64,000 nt of DNA, taken from assembly GCF_000090795.2 (NCBI RefSeq), contig NW_003546269.1, positions 227,358 to 291,357 on the forward strand, read 5' to 3'. This document shows positions 14,630-26,064 of the stretch, in pieces. Origin of the DNA: Amphimedon queenslandica (lineage: Eukaryota > Porifera > Demospongiae > Haplosclerida > Niphatidae). Within the stretch, counting starts at the first letter, position 1. Each line of letters starts with the position of its first letter. The translations under genes were made by a program, and so were the position numbers. The notes beneath the pieces are model-generated. The model was given only the letters and a program-made list of their open reading frames with translations. It was not told where the DNA came from and searched no databases.

Positions 14630-17600
14630 ATGTACAGATTATACATTGTAATGTACATGTAAATTCAAACTGAACTACATGTAAGTTTACAAATGCAATT
14701 AATATACATGTACAAATAAATGTACAAATAGTACAATACCTTAGAGTTTCCGTCGGTCACTTTACGCTCCAGTATCCTTATACTGGACCTAAACTCGGCT
14801 CCAGCGTCCTCTTCCATCGCCCTCAGTCTGTCCTTCGCCTCCTCCAGTTGACCTCTGACCTCGTCCAGTGTACCGTTAGACACAGCGAGTGATGACTCGG
14901 CGTTTGACGCTCTCTCCTCGAGAGAAGATATCGTCTGAAGGTGCTCACTTTCTTGAGATTGGACGGTTAATAATTTCTGCGATAAATCCTGAACCTAGAC
15001 GTACAGTCACATGACACATATTCAAAATTCTTAATAATATAATTTTAATGTTAAGCCACACCCACTTTGCTCTAAACCACACCCACCTGAGTCTCGTACG
15101 CGTCTTTAATCCTCTCCCTCTTCTCCTCTTCGTTGTGAAGCCGTTCTTTCAAAAGCCCCGCCTCTTTCTCGAGGGCCTCAATCTGAGATCCCAGTCGGGA
15201 CTTTGTCTCGTATTCGTTCCTCTCCAAGTTATTCTGTAGAGTCTGTAAGTTAGTTAGGAGGAGGGACTGGGAGCTTTGCTCTTTCATGAGCTCCTCGTAC
15301 TGCTTGCGGGATCTTTTCTCGCTCTCAAAGAGGTGGTCTCTCTCTGATTGGAGCGCTCGCTGGCGTATCTCGAGACGAGAGAGATTCTCGTGAGAAGAGA
15401 GGAGCTCCTTCGTTAGTTTATCAACAGTTTCCTATGGAAATACATTAATAATTAATAATGTATTTTTAAAATGCAATTTTTCACTGATATACACAGTCAA
15501 AATTTTGCCAAAATTTTAACTACCAAACCTCTTAATGCTTTAAATTTTTTAGCTACTGCACATGTACATGTAAATACTCACGTGGCTTTTGTTCAATGAG
15601 TTATTGAGTAGTTTCTCTTTGTTCCTTAAAGCCGATAGCTCTCCTTTCAACTCTTTGTAAGAAGATTCTAACATGTGATACCTCTCAGTCGAATATTCCA
15701 ACTATGAAAAAAAATATAAAAATAAATAATAATTCTAATTATAAGAGTGGGCGGTTTGACCTTTGACCTCTACATACTTTCGATGCTAAAGTTGCTTTGT
15801 CCAGCGTAGCTTTAGCAGCTTCATCCCTATATTGTGATATCTGTTCCTGTAGTATGGAGTCATTAGCAGATTTCTCTTTTCTATAAGATACAAGTACAAG
15901 TGTACATAATACAATGAGATATGTAGAAGGTTTGAACCTGTAAGCTTCAAACTGTTCCTTAAGCTCTTGCAAAGCAGCGTTAGTCGCAGCCGTGGACTTT
16001 TGAGGAGAAGCAAATATACTGGCAGAATCCTGACTTGTACTTAACTGGAAAAAAATGATAAATATAAATGGCAAATTCACCCTCTCATAATGATTCAAAA
16101 TTCTTTTCTTCCTCTCTCTCTCTCTCTCTCTCCCCCTCTCACTCACCTGGCTAGTATCAGTCTGATCATCAGGTAATGGTGTACTCTGTGCCAACAGTAT
16201 CCTATACATGTCCCTTTGCTTCACTATGGACTCTACCATCTCTTTCTGTCTCTCTCGCGATTCCTTCAGCACATTCAACTCCCTACAAGTACAGTATACA
16301 ATACATATGTACATAGATTGATGTACAAACTTTATTATTATTGATACATAATTATAAACCTCCATTATAACATGGATTTATACTGCATGCAACAGAAAGG
16401 GTCTTAGATGTACATGTATAGGCTAGTACGTCATGTGATGGTCACCTGACTGCTTCCTCTAGTCGTTGTTTCATTTCAGAGGTGGCCTGTGTCTCTATGA
16501 TGTTCTCTTCCTTCTCTCTCGTTTCTCCTAGTTCTCTCACGACGGCAAGCAGTTTCTGATTTTGTTCTTGAAGTTCTTCGACGTTACGAAACAATACCAA
16601 GTGGTCACTTATCACCTAACAATACAATACAATACATTACAATAACGCATAATAGTACAGGGTATTTTGTCAAAAATGGTAAAAAGAGAATTCTCTATTT
16701 TAATTTTTTTTCCTGATACATATACATGTTCTTATGCTGTGTATCAAGTTTGAGCTCATTTTGATCAAAATTAGATTTTTTATGAATTTTTAAAGTTTCT
16801 CCAAAATCGGGCCAAAGTCCCTGTACTATAGTACAGGGTATTTGGCCAAATTTCACCAAAAATGACTAGGAAAGAATTCTTCATTTTTATAATTTTTTCT
16901 GATACACATACATGTACATGTTCTTATGCTGTGTAGCAAGTTTGAGCTGATTCCGATAAAAATTAGATTTTTTACACATTTTTAAAGTTGCTCTACCTGT
17001 GAAGAACTGGTGACATCATCACTGCTCAGGTCTTGTGACCAGTCATGTGATGTTGAAGCCACGCCCCCACGAGCTTCCTCCACCTCCTTCAACAAGACCT
17101 TGACCTGTCGTCCGAGATCAGAGGAGAGGGTTTTGAGACGTTTGTTCTCGCGCTCAAGAGAGCGAGAGAACTTTATAGACTCCTCAGATTCTAATCGAAC
17201 ATTGTCAAACTCGTCAACGAGACCTTTTATCTGTTCTTGCTGTTCTTCACACCTAGAGGGTGTGGTATAGTTATGGGCGTGGTTACATGTACATGTACGT
17301 ACATAAATTTTAAAAATTAAATTTGAAATAAAAGATTTAATCTGACACCTGGGACCCAATAATACCGGCCCTCCTGATTATGAACCTGTCCTTATTTCAG
17401 AGGTTCATTAATACACATTACTATTGTACATGTATTAGGACTGATACTACCTGCCCTGATTATAGAGGTCTAAAAAATAGTAAACTTAACTGTACATGTA
17501 CGCACATTTTAAAACCTTTTCCTTCTCCTCTAACCTTTTCAAAAGTGAGTCGTGGTCCCGCCTTAGTTTCTGAAGAGCAGGTGTCTTCTCGTCCAGCTCC

Positions 17601-17773
17601 TCCATTATCTGTGTCAGGTAATTGTTGAGGCGAGTGTTCTCATCTTTGACCAGCCGGAGCTCATCCGTTGACTGAACGTACTGCGTGTATATCTGGGTCA
17701 GGGTCAACCCTAAAATAAATAAATAAATAAATATATTGTTGCTGCTATTGTTGTTGTTATTGTTGTTGTTGTC

Positions 17774-17829
<56 letters not shown>

Positions 17830-20362
17830 TAAAAAATAAATACGTGTATATGCAATATATAAATACATAAATAAATAAATAAAAGCAATGAGTACTGACC
17901 GGATGTGAGCAGTGAGCTAGTTGCAGTAGCAGCTGGAGAGAGGGAGAGTACTTCTCCCTCAGTGAGGGGGAGGGTCCCTTGTCGTCTAGCAGTGCTTAGT
18001 AACTCATTGGCATTCTTAAGCTCCTCCTCGAGTGCTTGGATACGAGATGAGGACTCTGATTCCTGTACTGATAGTCTGGGATTGGAAAAACGAGAATGGA
18101 AATTACATGTGAGTGAAATATTATGAACTTAAAATTTTTTTTACTATTTTTCCCATTACCTTTCCTTCAGTTCTCCCACTGTTCTTAATGCTGTCTCTTT
18201 GCTGGTCGAAAGTTCGTCTAGTGATAACTGCAATGACTCCAGTTTGCTCATCAATTCAAGGACCAGCTTCTCTCCATCATTAGAAGCAGTTTGATAAAGT
18301 GTGGCTAACTTAGACTATAAGAGAAAGACAGAGAAAGAAAGAGAGGACAGGGCATAAAGGAATAAAAATTAAAAACAGTCTTAAACAGGTATAGTACAGG
18401 GATTTTTTCAGATTTTGACCCATTTTTAAAAATGATCATAACTCAAAAAATTGAAGTTGGAATCAGCTCAAACTTTCTACACAGCATAAGGACATCAACA
18501 TGTATCAGAAAATGTAATAAAAATTGGGTGTGATTTTTTGACCATTTTTCGGAAAAAACCATGGGCTATAGTACAGGGATTTTTTCAGCTTTTGGCCCAT
18601 TTTTTAAAATGATCGTAACTCAAAAAATTAAAGTCGGAATCAGCTCAAACTTGCTACACAGCATAAGTACAACAATATGTATGAGAAAATGTAATAAAAA
18701 TTGGGGGTGATTTCGGAGCCATTTTTTGGAAATAACCATGGGCCATGGGCCTTGGGTATTTTTCAGATTTTGGGCAATTTTTTAAAATGATCGTAACTCA
18801 AGCTATAATTACATGCACAAATGTATAGCTAACTTGAGATGCCAGTTCTTTTCTTAGTTGATCCTCAACGTTTGCCTGTTCCTCTCGTACTTCCATTAGT
18901 CGTGAGTGGGCGGAGTCAAGCCGTCCCTGCAACTCCTGGACCAGTTCCGTCTTGGAGGACAAGGAGGCACGGAGATGATTCAGCTAAAAATAAAATTTAA
19001 AAAAAATTGCGTTTAAAAGTGGCGGGAGTGTCTCAATTAAAGCAGGTGTAGTTTATATGCAACATGACACACCTCCTGGTCTTTTGATGAGACAAGTATT
19101 TCTTTTTCAGTCAAAATGGCCGACCTTTCTTTCTTCAGCTCGAGTACTTGGTTGCTCTTTATCTCAAGCTCTTTCGAGAGCCAGTCATTCTGTTGCTGTA
19201 TCATCAGTTTCTCTCTTGACAGCAGCTGTTCTTTCAATTGTACAGAGGACTCCTGCGACACTAACTCATCCAATTTTAACTAAAAAAAAGAGAGAAAAAA
19301 TGACTAGTATTGTAATTATTACTAATATCACACATACAAATCAAAATTGAGTCAAATTAACATACATGTACATGTACATGTACATATAAATGCATGGGCA
19401 AACCAAATTAAATGTACTAAAACCTAATAATATGTGGATGCATTCAAACCTGTATAGCCTGTTTCTCTGATGATGTAATCTCGAGTCTCTCGGACAGGCC
19501 ACTCCAGCTGTTGGCGAGCTGGCTCAACTCTTTCTGTCTCCTATCTAGCAGCCGTAGCAGCTGGTCACGATCAGCACCAGGGACATCAGGAGGTGGTTTT
19601 AGATCCTAAAAGAAGAGAAAGAAAGACAAGAAGAAGTACAATAAAATGAGCTTCATTAATCTTTATAAAAGGAGTAGTTCTACATGTACATTACCTCAAT
19701 TGTAGTGTTAGCCTTTTCCAGTTCCTCCTTTAAATTGCTGTTAGTCGTCTGAAGATCGTTCGACTGATTCTGCAAAGACTCGATCTCATCTTGAAGCTCC
19801 CGTAGTGTCGTCTGGTACTCTTCAATGGAGGCTTTGAGCGACTCAGCTTCTTCCTGTGCGGCCATTAACGACTGGGCGTTCTCTTTGTACCCGTCTAACT
19901 CGGACTGTAGGTTTGAGTCTTATGAATGAGTACAAACAAAAGAAGAGAGAGGAAAGTAGAGAGTAGATCGCTAGTTATTTTTTATCTTACAACGGTCCTC
20001 AATTTCTGTTCTTGCAAGTACTACAACGCCCAATTCTCGTTCCAAGTCCTCTATTTTCACATCTAAAAAGAGAGATGTCAGATTATTTTATTATTTATTT
20101 TTTAGCCACCTTTATCTTGAAGTACGTCATTATATTCTTGTATAATCTCCTCCACTTTCCTCATTTCTTCTTCCTTGGATTGGACATAATTCAAAATCAG
20201 TCCAGGGACAATCCCAAACTCCTCCGAGACCTCCAAAGCAGTTAAAATATCTAAAGGAATAGACAATATTCTCTCCAGGTCCCTCAGCTGGAGCTGTTCA
20301 TCCTCTGGCTCTAAGATAAGGACCTGTTCATCATCTTCTTCGTGTTCCTCGTCGGACGCCAT
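6919..20362 (-). CDS. TPR: Nucleoprotein TPR (nuclear pore basket coiled-coil protein)
   Basis: A gene of several dozen short exons across 13.4 kb encodes a long coiled coil with an acidic, Thr/Pro/Ser-rich tail. Segments match animal TPR in order: ERILSIPLDILTAL (near 20270), QQQNDWLSKELEIK (19190), ENTRLNNYLTQIMEELDEK (17620), KQRDMYRILLAQS (16200), SLLLTNLQTLQNNLER with SRLGSQIEALEKE (15250-15170), ENLWEVIRYVRREKEISETK (12690), RWNQRTNQLIEQYNKIDPEE (11950-11890), then KRTREATTER (10090), acidic stretches DEIIEIEDDDGKK (9400) and poly-Glu (9200-7650), ending GRGGRGRKF at 6919, like the Arg-Gly-rich end of vertebrate TPR. TPR homodimerises, forms nuclear-basket filaments and helps mRNA export and the spindle checkpoint. 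The start at 20362 (MASDEEHEEDDEQ) gives an N-terminus more acidic than in vertebrates. Introns hold microsatellites, a foldback element and palindromic repeats. Confidence 0.9.
8316..8640. repeat. Palindrome-centred dispersed repeat (about 180-bp unit), TPR intron
   Basis: Two copies of the family core occur here. The second holds the perfect 20-bp palindrome CCCTGTACTATAGTACAGGG (8461-8480); the first (about 8346-8363) varies at its left edge. Flanking motifs shared with other copies include ATTTTGGCCAAATTTCACC, a TGTGTAGAAAGTTTGAGC segment and AATTTTTAAAG. Confidence 0.85.
13260..13635. mobile_element. Foldback DNA element with duplicated right arm, TPR intron
   Basis: A left arm starts CAAGAGTAGATAATAAT, continues through GTCCTACTGTGCATATACCC and the reverse complement of the right arm, and reaches about 13380. 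The right arm (about 13395-13515) ends with ATTATCTACTCTTG and is followed by a near-identical second copy (about 13515-13635). A 7-bp direct repeat CCGCCAG lies immediately outside both ends (13253-13259 and 13636-13642), as expected of a target-site duplication. No coding capacity. It lies in the TPR intron between coding segments near 13171 and 13930. Probably a MITE; hAT elements usually give 8-bp duplications, so the superfamily is open. Confidence 0.75.
14263..14313. repeat. (TAA)n microsatellite, TPR intron
   Basis: About 17 tandem AAT trinucleotides in an intron of TPR. Confidence 0.95.
14534..14629. repeat. (GA)n microsatellite, TPR intron
   Basis: About 95 bp of GA repeats directly upstream (in plus-strand terms, to the right) of a TPR coding exon that ends near 14533. 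On the coding strand it is a CT tract within the intron. Confidence 0.95.
16650..16990. repeat. Palindrome-centred dispersed repeat, TPR intron
   Basis: Two partial units. The 20-bp palindrome CCCTGTACTATAGTACAGGG sits at 16819-16838, and shared flanks (TATGCTGTGTAGCAAGTTTG, TTTGGCCAAATTTCACC) surround it. The copy runs right up to a TPR exon near 16996. Confidence 0.85.
17776..17827. repeat. (AAT)n microsatellite, TPR intron
   Basis: About 17 AAT units, preceded by a TTG-rich tract (17738-17772), in an intron of TPR. Confidence 0.95.
18385..18810. repeat. Dispersed repeat, second subfamily (about 180-bp unit), TPR intron
   Basis: Two full units and part of a third share GGGCTATAGTACAGGG, TTTTTTCAGATTTTG, GAATCAGCTCAAACTT and CTACACAGCATAAG. 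This is the same subfamily as the tandem array at 57.8-58.8 kb. The left half of the palindrome is eroded (CATGGGCTATAG in place of CCTGTACTATAG). Confidence 0.85.
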
Positions 20363-20541
20363 TTTAATCTACTCACGTGGTCTGCCCGCGAAAAGATGGC
20401 GCCTGTTGCCATAGTCACGTCAAACATGGCGGATTTTGATTGTTGTCTTGGTAACCATTTCAAGTAACGTTGCTATAGAAACGAAGACACAACCGTGATT
20501 TCTTGGAGATTTTCACACTGGGCATAAACATAGACCAGCCA
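20363..20541. promoter_or_regulatory. TPR/tektin-2 bidirectional promoter with three RFX X-box-like sites
   Basis: Only 179 bp separate the two start codons. Three imperfect inverted repeats match the RFX X-box pattern GTNRCC-N0-3-RGYAAC with one to a few mismatches: GTTGCCATAGTCAC (20405-20418), GTTGTCTTGGTAAC (20442-20455, right half-site perfect) and GTTGCTATAGAAAC (20469-20482). YY1-like AAGATGGCGCC (about 20393-20403) and AAACATGGCGG (about 20422-20432) lie beside them. RFX factors drive ciliary genes in animals, which fits tektin-2. The sites are seen; their function is inferred. Confidence 0.65.
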
Positions 20542-22283
20542 ATGGCCACAGCATATGAAACCAGCCCAACTAAATATGCTCCTTCAGACTGGACCATTTC
20601 TAATGAAGTGATACAGTCCAGTGCTGAGAGACAGAGACTAGCTTCACATAGGATAAGACAAGAGAGCAACCAAACTAGAAACGAAACAAGTACGATTATA
20701 TGTACATAGCATTAGTATCTTACTCAATCTCGCAGGTATAACTACAAAATGGACTCAGCATAGTAATGATACTTCACTCCATCAGAGAATCAGTGATGTT
20801 ACTGACTGGAAGTCATCCCTCCAGCACACTCTCTCAGAGACAGACAGTGCCATTACTAAGCTCTCTGAGTCAAAGAGACTTGCAGAGTATGCTCTGATGG
20901 CTAAAGAGATGCCACTTCATGTAGTGCTAGAGTGTTTAGTAACACGAGAGAACAGAGTAGCCATTGACTTAGTTAGAGATGAGGTGGAAGCAGAGCTAAA
21001 CAAGGTGAGAGAAAGAGAGAGGTATAGCAATGAATTCATGCTGAAAATCACTGATAGGAAGTGTCAGTTATTGAAGGTGTTCAAGCAATTCTGCATCAAA
21101 GGATTGGCGATGCATTTAAACAGCTTTGGTAAGTTAACATTTAAAAATTGCAGCATTAGTATCCATGCGTGTGTCACTGCATTGTAGTCAGTTGCAAGAG
21201 TGTTATGAGAAGCTCCAGTTTGATATCTCAGATAAGACCCAAGCCCTTAGCATTGATACTGACTGTGTGGGACTGGGAAATAGCTCCAGTGGTATTAACA
21301 TACAAACTGATCCAACCAGAATTAAAAAAGGGTGAGATACAGCCATTACCATTGAATTTAACCTTTCCTTTTGAACAACACACAATGATTATACTGTTAC
21401 ATGTACATGCAAGCTATTGTATAATCATCATTGTATTACTGTAGTATTGTTAATCCTGTTCAATGGGAGTCATATTCAGTCCACAACACTGATGAGGCGA
21501 ATAGAGAGATTGCTCAATCAGTTAGACTTAGAGAAAGCATTAGTCAAACCATACAGCAGGTGTGTAATCCTTTATGTACATGTACATGCATGTGATGTAC
21601 ATGTGATGTACATGTGATGTACATGCATTTATTTGATTAATTTATGTAGACTACTAATGATCTTGAAAGCCAATGGACTGCCACAAATTATGCTCTGAGG
21701 AGGCGAATACACGAAATAAAACAAGCATATCAAGAACTTGAATGGCAAAAGAAAAATGTAAAGAGCTCATGTACTTTAAAAATTATTATTATTATTTTTT
21801 TTAGACTGAAGCAGAGATTGCTCAAGTCAAGCAAGAGATTGAGTCACTGACTGTATCACTAATGGAGAAGACCCCTCCGATGAAAGTAGCACACACAAGA
21901 CTAGAGAATAGGACGTATAGACAAAATGTTGAGCTCTGCCGGGATCAACCTCAATATAATCTTGTAGAAGAAATATCAGAAATAACTACGTCACAGAAAA
22001 AACTTGCAGAGAAGCTACACGTATCAAAGTAAGGAAATTTAAAAAACTTTGTTGTGCAGTGCTTTTAAATTATTATAATAATAGACAAACTTTGGGCACA
22101 TTGCAGAGAACTCTTGAGCGGATTATGAAGGATTTATCAGTGAAATCAAACTCGCTCCAGCTGGATAAAAAATGCGAAGAGATCCGTCAGATACTCTCAA
22201 AGCATCCCAAGCCACACCAGCTGCCTCAACTGGTCAAAGAAGCCATGGAAGAGAAAAAGGATGAGAATAACAAAAATCCATAA
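20542..22283 (+). CDS. TEKT2: Tektin-2-like ciliary microtubule inner protein
   Basis: Spliced exons give MATAYETSPTKYAPSDWTIS, then ASHRIRQESNQTRNETS joined to ITTKWTQHSND (exon ends 20689, next begins 20736), VTDWKSSLQHTL, PLHVVLECLVTRENRVAIDL with VRDEVEAEL, and NRTYRQNVELCRDQPQYNL near 21910-21960. That last segment is the tektin signature (usually RPNVELCRD; here the Pro is Gln). The order and the RQES-TRNETS and TYR-NVELCRDQ segments fit tektin-2 better than tektin-1 or -4. Tektins form coiled-coil filaments inside doublet microtubules of cilia and flagella. The C-terminus ends KDENNKNP after a final helix (22090-22270). The start was chosen because it matches the tektin-2 N-terminus. 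Its promoter is shared with TPR and carries X-box-like sites. Confidence 0.85.
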
Positions 22284-22507
22284 ACACATATCCAGCACAT
22301 TAACACATTTACATGTATTGTAGTGGGCGGTGAAGGAACTAAACTATGCAGCTGCTCTTTAAAGTTTAAATTAAAATAAAAATAGTACAATGAACAAACA
22401 TTATAGCTTGACAATAACTATTATTATATATTGTTTGTTTGTCTGTTGCATGTACATGTACCTGTGGTCTTTACTTGCGTAATAAGAGATTAAAAAAATT
22501 ATTTTTA

Positions 22508-24319
22508 TCAGTCATTTTTGATGCTCCTATTAGTGACAAAATACAATCTGTTCAAAGTGCTGGTCACCATTATACTCTCATCCAAAGATACAGAGTAACA
22601 AAAATCAGGGGACTCCTCATCAGTATCTGTGCTCTCTTCAACTTTAGGCTCACATTTAAAATGGTAGCATAACAATAGGGCTATGCCGAGCAGGAAACCC
22701 AGTACGACTGTGATCGGAGCCGCTTCCAAGTACCAAAGGTTTTGAGTATAGTCTACACTGATGACCCAGAGTAGAATGAGGATAAGGTTTTCAAAGAAGA
22801 AGACAATGTAGTAAGAGACGATGAATGAGAAACTGTCTTTTTGGAGACGAAAGGGAAAGAATACATTAAAAATGGCGGCTAGCAATTCAAAACAATATCT
22901 CCCACAGCAGGTGGTGCGTCCATTCACTGTTTGACTATCATTATAATTATTACTACCAACAATTTGAACTTTGTTTTGCTTGAACATCCAATACACCATA
23001 AGGAGGTAATGGGCGGCGCCAATAATAAACACGTTCAGATAAAACTCTGTTGCAAACAATGATATTGCTATCCCCCGTGATACAATAAGAAAGAGATGAG
23101 CAACAATGATCAAGAAATAAGCGCCCCATGATAGCCTAGTCATCTTTTTCCCGTGAGGATTATAATGATCTATGTCTTTCTCGGCTGATATGTAGTCACC
23201 AATTGCTAAGGCAAGAGAACCCATCGAAATAACGACAGCCATTCCAGTAATAACCTTCCTTTCAATGTCAGGTATCTCCTCCAATGTAACCACGTACAAC
23301 TGGAGCAGCAGCTGGGGTGCTGATTCAAAAAATCCTTCCATCAACCTCAAGAAAGATATATCCTTGTAGCGATCAAACGAAAGCTTGTCTCTTCTACGAC
23401 AGTTAAGGTAAAGGAGCCGCAGGACCCTGAATAAAAAACCCACCTGGAGGAGATGAAGAATGACAATGAATGCAAATTGTGAATGTGAGAACTTATCGAG
23501 AGGTTTGTAGGAATCATCCTCTTCAAGACTAGAAGCAGGATGTGCCTCAGTTCTCAGACCTCCTTTTCCTCTTTCTTCTTCATCAAGAAGTGGTGCTGGG
23601 CTTTCTCTATTACTAGAATCACTTTCATCATTATTGCCAACATCTACCTCATCTTGCCCGGCCTCCAAATCAAATCTTGTTTCTTCTCTTTCAGTTTCAA
23701 GTGGAGAGTTTTGACCCACATTACCCAAATCATCATCGCCACTACTTCCTGTTGCTATTCTTTGTAGAACTATACCAGACTCTGCAGCTGTACTCCTCTT
23801 ACTCCTACACCACTGAAAGCATTTTGACATTCTAAAACAATCAATTAGTTTAGACTCAGCTTTAAAGAGCCATGATGAATCCTTCTTTGACACAATATAG
23901 TGAAATGGAATATCACTTTTTGCTACGTAAAGCTGATAGCCTTCTTTGGCCCTTCTCTTGTTCATGCATTGAGCCCACACGTAGAGAAATAGTGATGTGG
24001 CATTAATGAGTAAACTGGGGACTATAATGAAGACCACCGTCGCTATAAAGTAGTCTCTGGCAGTGTCACTCCCTCCCTTCCAGGCAATGTAGTGTTCAAT
24101 GGCGGCATATATATCTATTGCGACGTCTGCTAGGTAGAAAAAGACGGCACCAGCGAGGAAGAATATCCTTATAGGCGGGAAAGCATTACCAGTTGTGTCC
24201 CAGCATGGATAGTAAACACGGTCATAGCACCAGTTGTAGACTTTTGTTGTGGCAGATCTTACCACCATTTTTTTCAACAGGGTGGAGCTCGTTTGCGTGG
24301 GTGTTAAGACCAGCCCCAC
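22508..24319 (-). CDS. XK-related (XKR) multi-pass membrane protein, single exon
   Basis: One uninterrupted frame of 603 residues. XKR hallmarks are visible: FFLAGAVFFYLADVAIDI in the first helices, FIVILHLLQVGFLFRVLRLL in the middle, and MEGFFESAPQLLLQLYV, the most conserved segment of the family. About eight to ten hydrophobic helices follow. A hydrophilic, acidic loop (roughly residues 165-275) separates the early helices from the rest. Vertebrate XKR4, XKR8 and XKR9 are plasma-membrane phospholipid scramblases switched on by caspase cleavage of the C-terminal tail; here the tail contains ESTDTDEESPD, which could hold a caspase site but is unproven. Being intronless among intron-rich neighbours suggests a possible retrocopy origin. 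It pairs head-to-head with the cathepsin gene (84 bp between start codons). Confidence 0.82.
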   Translation of the reverse strand: MGLVLTPTQTSSTLLKKMVVRSATTKVYNWCYDRVYYPCWDTTGNAFPPIRIFFLAGAVFFYLADVAIDIYAAIEHYIAWKGGSDTARDYFIATVVFIIVPSLLINATSLFLYVWAQCMNKRRAKEGYQLYVAKSDIPFHYIVSKKDSSWLFKAESKLIDCFRMSKCFQWCRSKRSTAAESGIVLQRIATGSSGDDDLGNVGQNSPLETEREETRFDLEAGQDEVDVGNNDESDSSNRESPAPLLDEEERGKGGLRTEAHPASSLEEDDSYKPLDKFSHSQFAFIVILHLLQVGFLFRVLRLLYLNCRRRDKLSFDRYKDISFLRLMEGFFESAPQLLLQLYVVTLEEIPDIERKVITGMAVVISMGSLALAIGDYISAEKDIDHYNPHGKKMTRLSWGAYFLIIVAHLFLIVSRGIAISLFATEFYLNVFIIGAAHYLLMVYWMFKQNKVQIVGSNNYNDSQTVNGRTTCCGRYCFELLAAIFNVFFPFRLQKDSFSFIVSYYIVFFFENLILILLWVISVDYTQNLWYLEAAPITVVLGFLLGIALLLCYHFKCEPKVEESTDTDEESPDFCYSVSLDESIMVTSTLNRLYFVTNRSIKND

Positions 24320-24403
24320 CCAAGAAGGTGTGGCTGCTGGTTATTGCAAGTTATGCAATTGTCAACTTGACCTTGCTTTATCAGCCATTACTCGGCCATT
24401 ACT

Positions 24404-25387
24404 ATGGAACCCACTCTCTCCCTTCGTTTTGTAGCCGTTCTCCTTCTAATTGGTCTTGTCTCAGCTGCTGTAAATGATGCTGAAGAATGGCGGCTCTGGA
24501 AAGGCAAATACGGAAAGACCTACCGCTCAATCTACGAGGACAACATGCGCCAGAAGATATGGCTCCAGAACAGGGACTACGTGAACGAGCACAACTCAAT
24601 GGACAGCTCGTTCCAACTTGAAGTGAACGAATTCGCTGATCTGACAGCAGAAGAATTCTCCTCTATATACAATGGCTACGGCAAAGGGAGGAATAGGGAA
24701 AACCATGAAAACACAACCATATACCGTTATACCGGTGGGGCAATACCGGACAGCGTTGACTGGAGGACAAAGGGTCTAGTGACTCCGGTTAAGAATCAAA
24801 AGCAGTGCGGGTCGTGCTGGGCTTTTTCAACAACAGGTTCTCTTGAAGGCGCTCATGCAAAGAAAACTGGAAAGCTGGTATCGCTCTCGGAACAAAACCT
24901 CGTTGATTGCGACAAAAAGGATCACGGTTGTCAGGGTGGACTGATGACAACTGCTTTTAAATACATTGAGGAGAACAAAGGAATTGATACCGAGGAGAGC
25001 TATCCGTACAAGGCAAAGAATGGTCGCTGTGAATTTAAAAAGGACGATATTGGTGCCACTGTGGAACGCCATGTCTCCATTCTCACTACCGATTGTGAGG
25101 CACTCAAAAAAGCTGTTGCTGAAATTGGTCCGATTTCGGTTGCAATGGACGCAAGCCATAGTAGCTTCCAGCTGTACAAGAGCGGCATATACGATCCAAA
25201 GATATGCTCTTCAAGGAAGCTGGATCACGGAGTCCTTGTGGTTGGATATGGTAAAGAAGATGGCGAGGAATACTGGCTTGTGAAGAACAGCTGGGGCAAG
25301 AACTGGGGCATGGAGGGATACTTTAAAATCGCCTCAAAGAAAAATCTTTGTGGTATATGTACCTCTGCCTGTTATCCTGTTGTTTGA
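24404..25387 (+). CDS. Cathepsin L-like papain-family cysteine protease, single exon
   Basis: A 327-residue preproenzyme. Signal peptide at residues 1-21 ([16 protein letters not shown]). I29 inhibitor prodomain with an ERFNIN-like helix ([26 protein letters not shown]). Mature enzyme from about [18 protein letters not shown]. The catalytic Cys lies in [10 protein letters not shown], the His in [11 protein letters not shown] and the Asn in [13 protein letters not shown]; the usual GCNGG is GCQGG. Sponge silicateins derive from this family but carry Ser at the catalytic Cys position, so this is a protease and not a silicatein. Expected in lysosomes or secreted. It has no introns, although cathepsin L genes in animals commonly have them. 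It is shorter than typical family members by only a few residues, so it looks complete. Confidence 0.9.
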   Translation: MEPTLSLRFVAVLLLIGLVSAAVNDAEEWRLWKGKYGKTYRSIYEDNMRQKIWLQNRDYVNEHNSMDSSFQLEVNEFADLTAEEFSSIYNGYGKGRNRENHENTTIYRYTGGAIPDSVDWRTKGLVTPVKNQKQCGSCWAFSTTGSLEGAHAKKTGKLVSLSEQNLVDCDKKDHGCQGGLMTTAFKYIEENKGIDTEESYPYKAKNGRCEFKKDDIGATVERHVSILTTDCEALKKAVAEIGPISVAMDASHSSFQLYKSGIYDPKICSSRKLDHGVLVVGYGKEDGEEYWLVKNSWGKNWGMEGYFKIASKKNLCGICTSACYPVV

Positions 25388-26064
25388 AGAGGGAGTACTT
25401 CTTACAGCTGCTGCTACATTTACCCTCCTCTTCTATACTTGGTATTTATAGTAAACTAAACAAACTCTCCTTTTCCTACATGCTACTATAGTTCAGCTAA
25501 TTTGATTATTATTAGGCTAATTGTTTTTATTTATTGCCAGCTGTTTTGACTTAAGTCTCACCATTCCTTTGTATCATAGTTTTGTCTTTTGTTAATGAAA
25601 ATGAATTTTGCCAAGTTGAATTGCAGCTATAGCTGATTGTTTAATTATATTTTCTGTTACATGCATTTCTATGCACTGACATTCATGTTTCATGTAATAT
25701 GCAAGTACTGTTCATGTATGTTGCTACAAACATGACATGTTTTAAGGTACTGTTTTATGTACGTGCTGAAACATGTTCTGAAAACTGAAAAGTATTGTCA
25801 CGTGGATTGTTGTACATGCATGTTTTTCCCAAAGGGATGGTAGATGGTCTCAAAAAAATTTTTGTCAAAATTAAAAAGGAAAAAATCATGTACTTATGTG
25901 GTGTAGAAAGTTTGAGCTGATCCCAATCAAAATTGGATTTTTTTACAAATTTTTAAAGTTGCTCAGAAATCAGGTGAGAAACATGTACAGCTGTTGTTTG
26001 TAATTAAAATGGGTGTGACATCTATAAATGGGTGGGGCTGGTTTGTTATGCAACGTGAGACAAC
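25388..26064. other. Intergenic region, cathepsin 3' side to UQCC1 start
   Basis: About 680 bp. The first 450 bp is AT-rich and probably includes the cathepsin 3' UTR; ATG/CATGT-rich stretches follow. A partial copy of the palindromic repeat family lies at about 25850-25975 (TGGTGTAGAAAGTTTGAGC with TTTTTAAAGTTGCTC). The UQCC1 start region carries CAACATGGCTGC, a close match to the YY1 motif, over the start codon (26061-26072). I see no coding exon here. Confidence 0.6.

Noticed and set aside
24404-25387. Silicatein (sponge spicule protein)
   Set aside because: The catalytic position is Cys (GSCWAFS) rather than Ser, and the Ser-rich stretch typical of silicateins is absent, so it is a cathepsin L-like protease.
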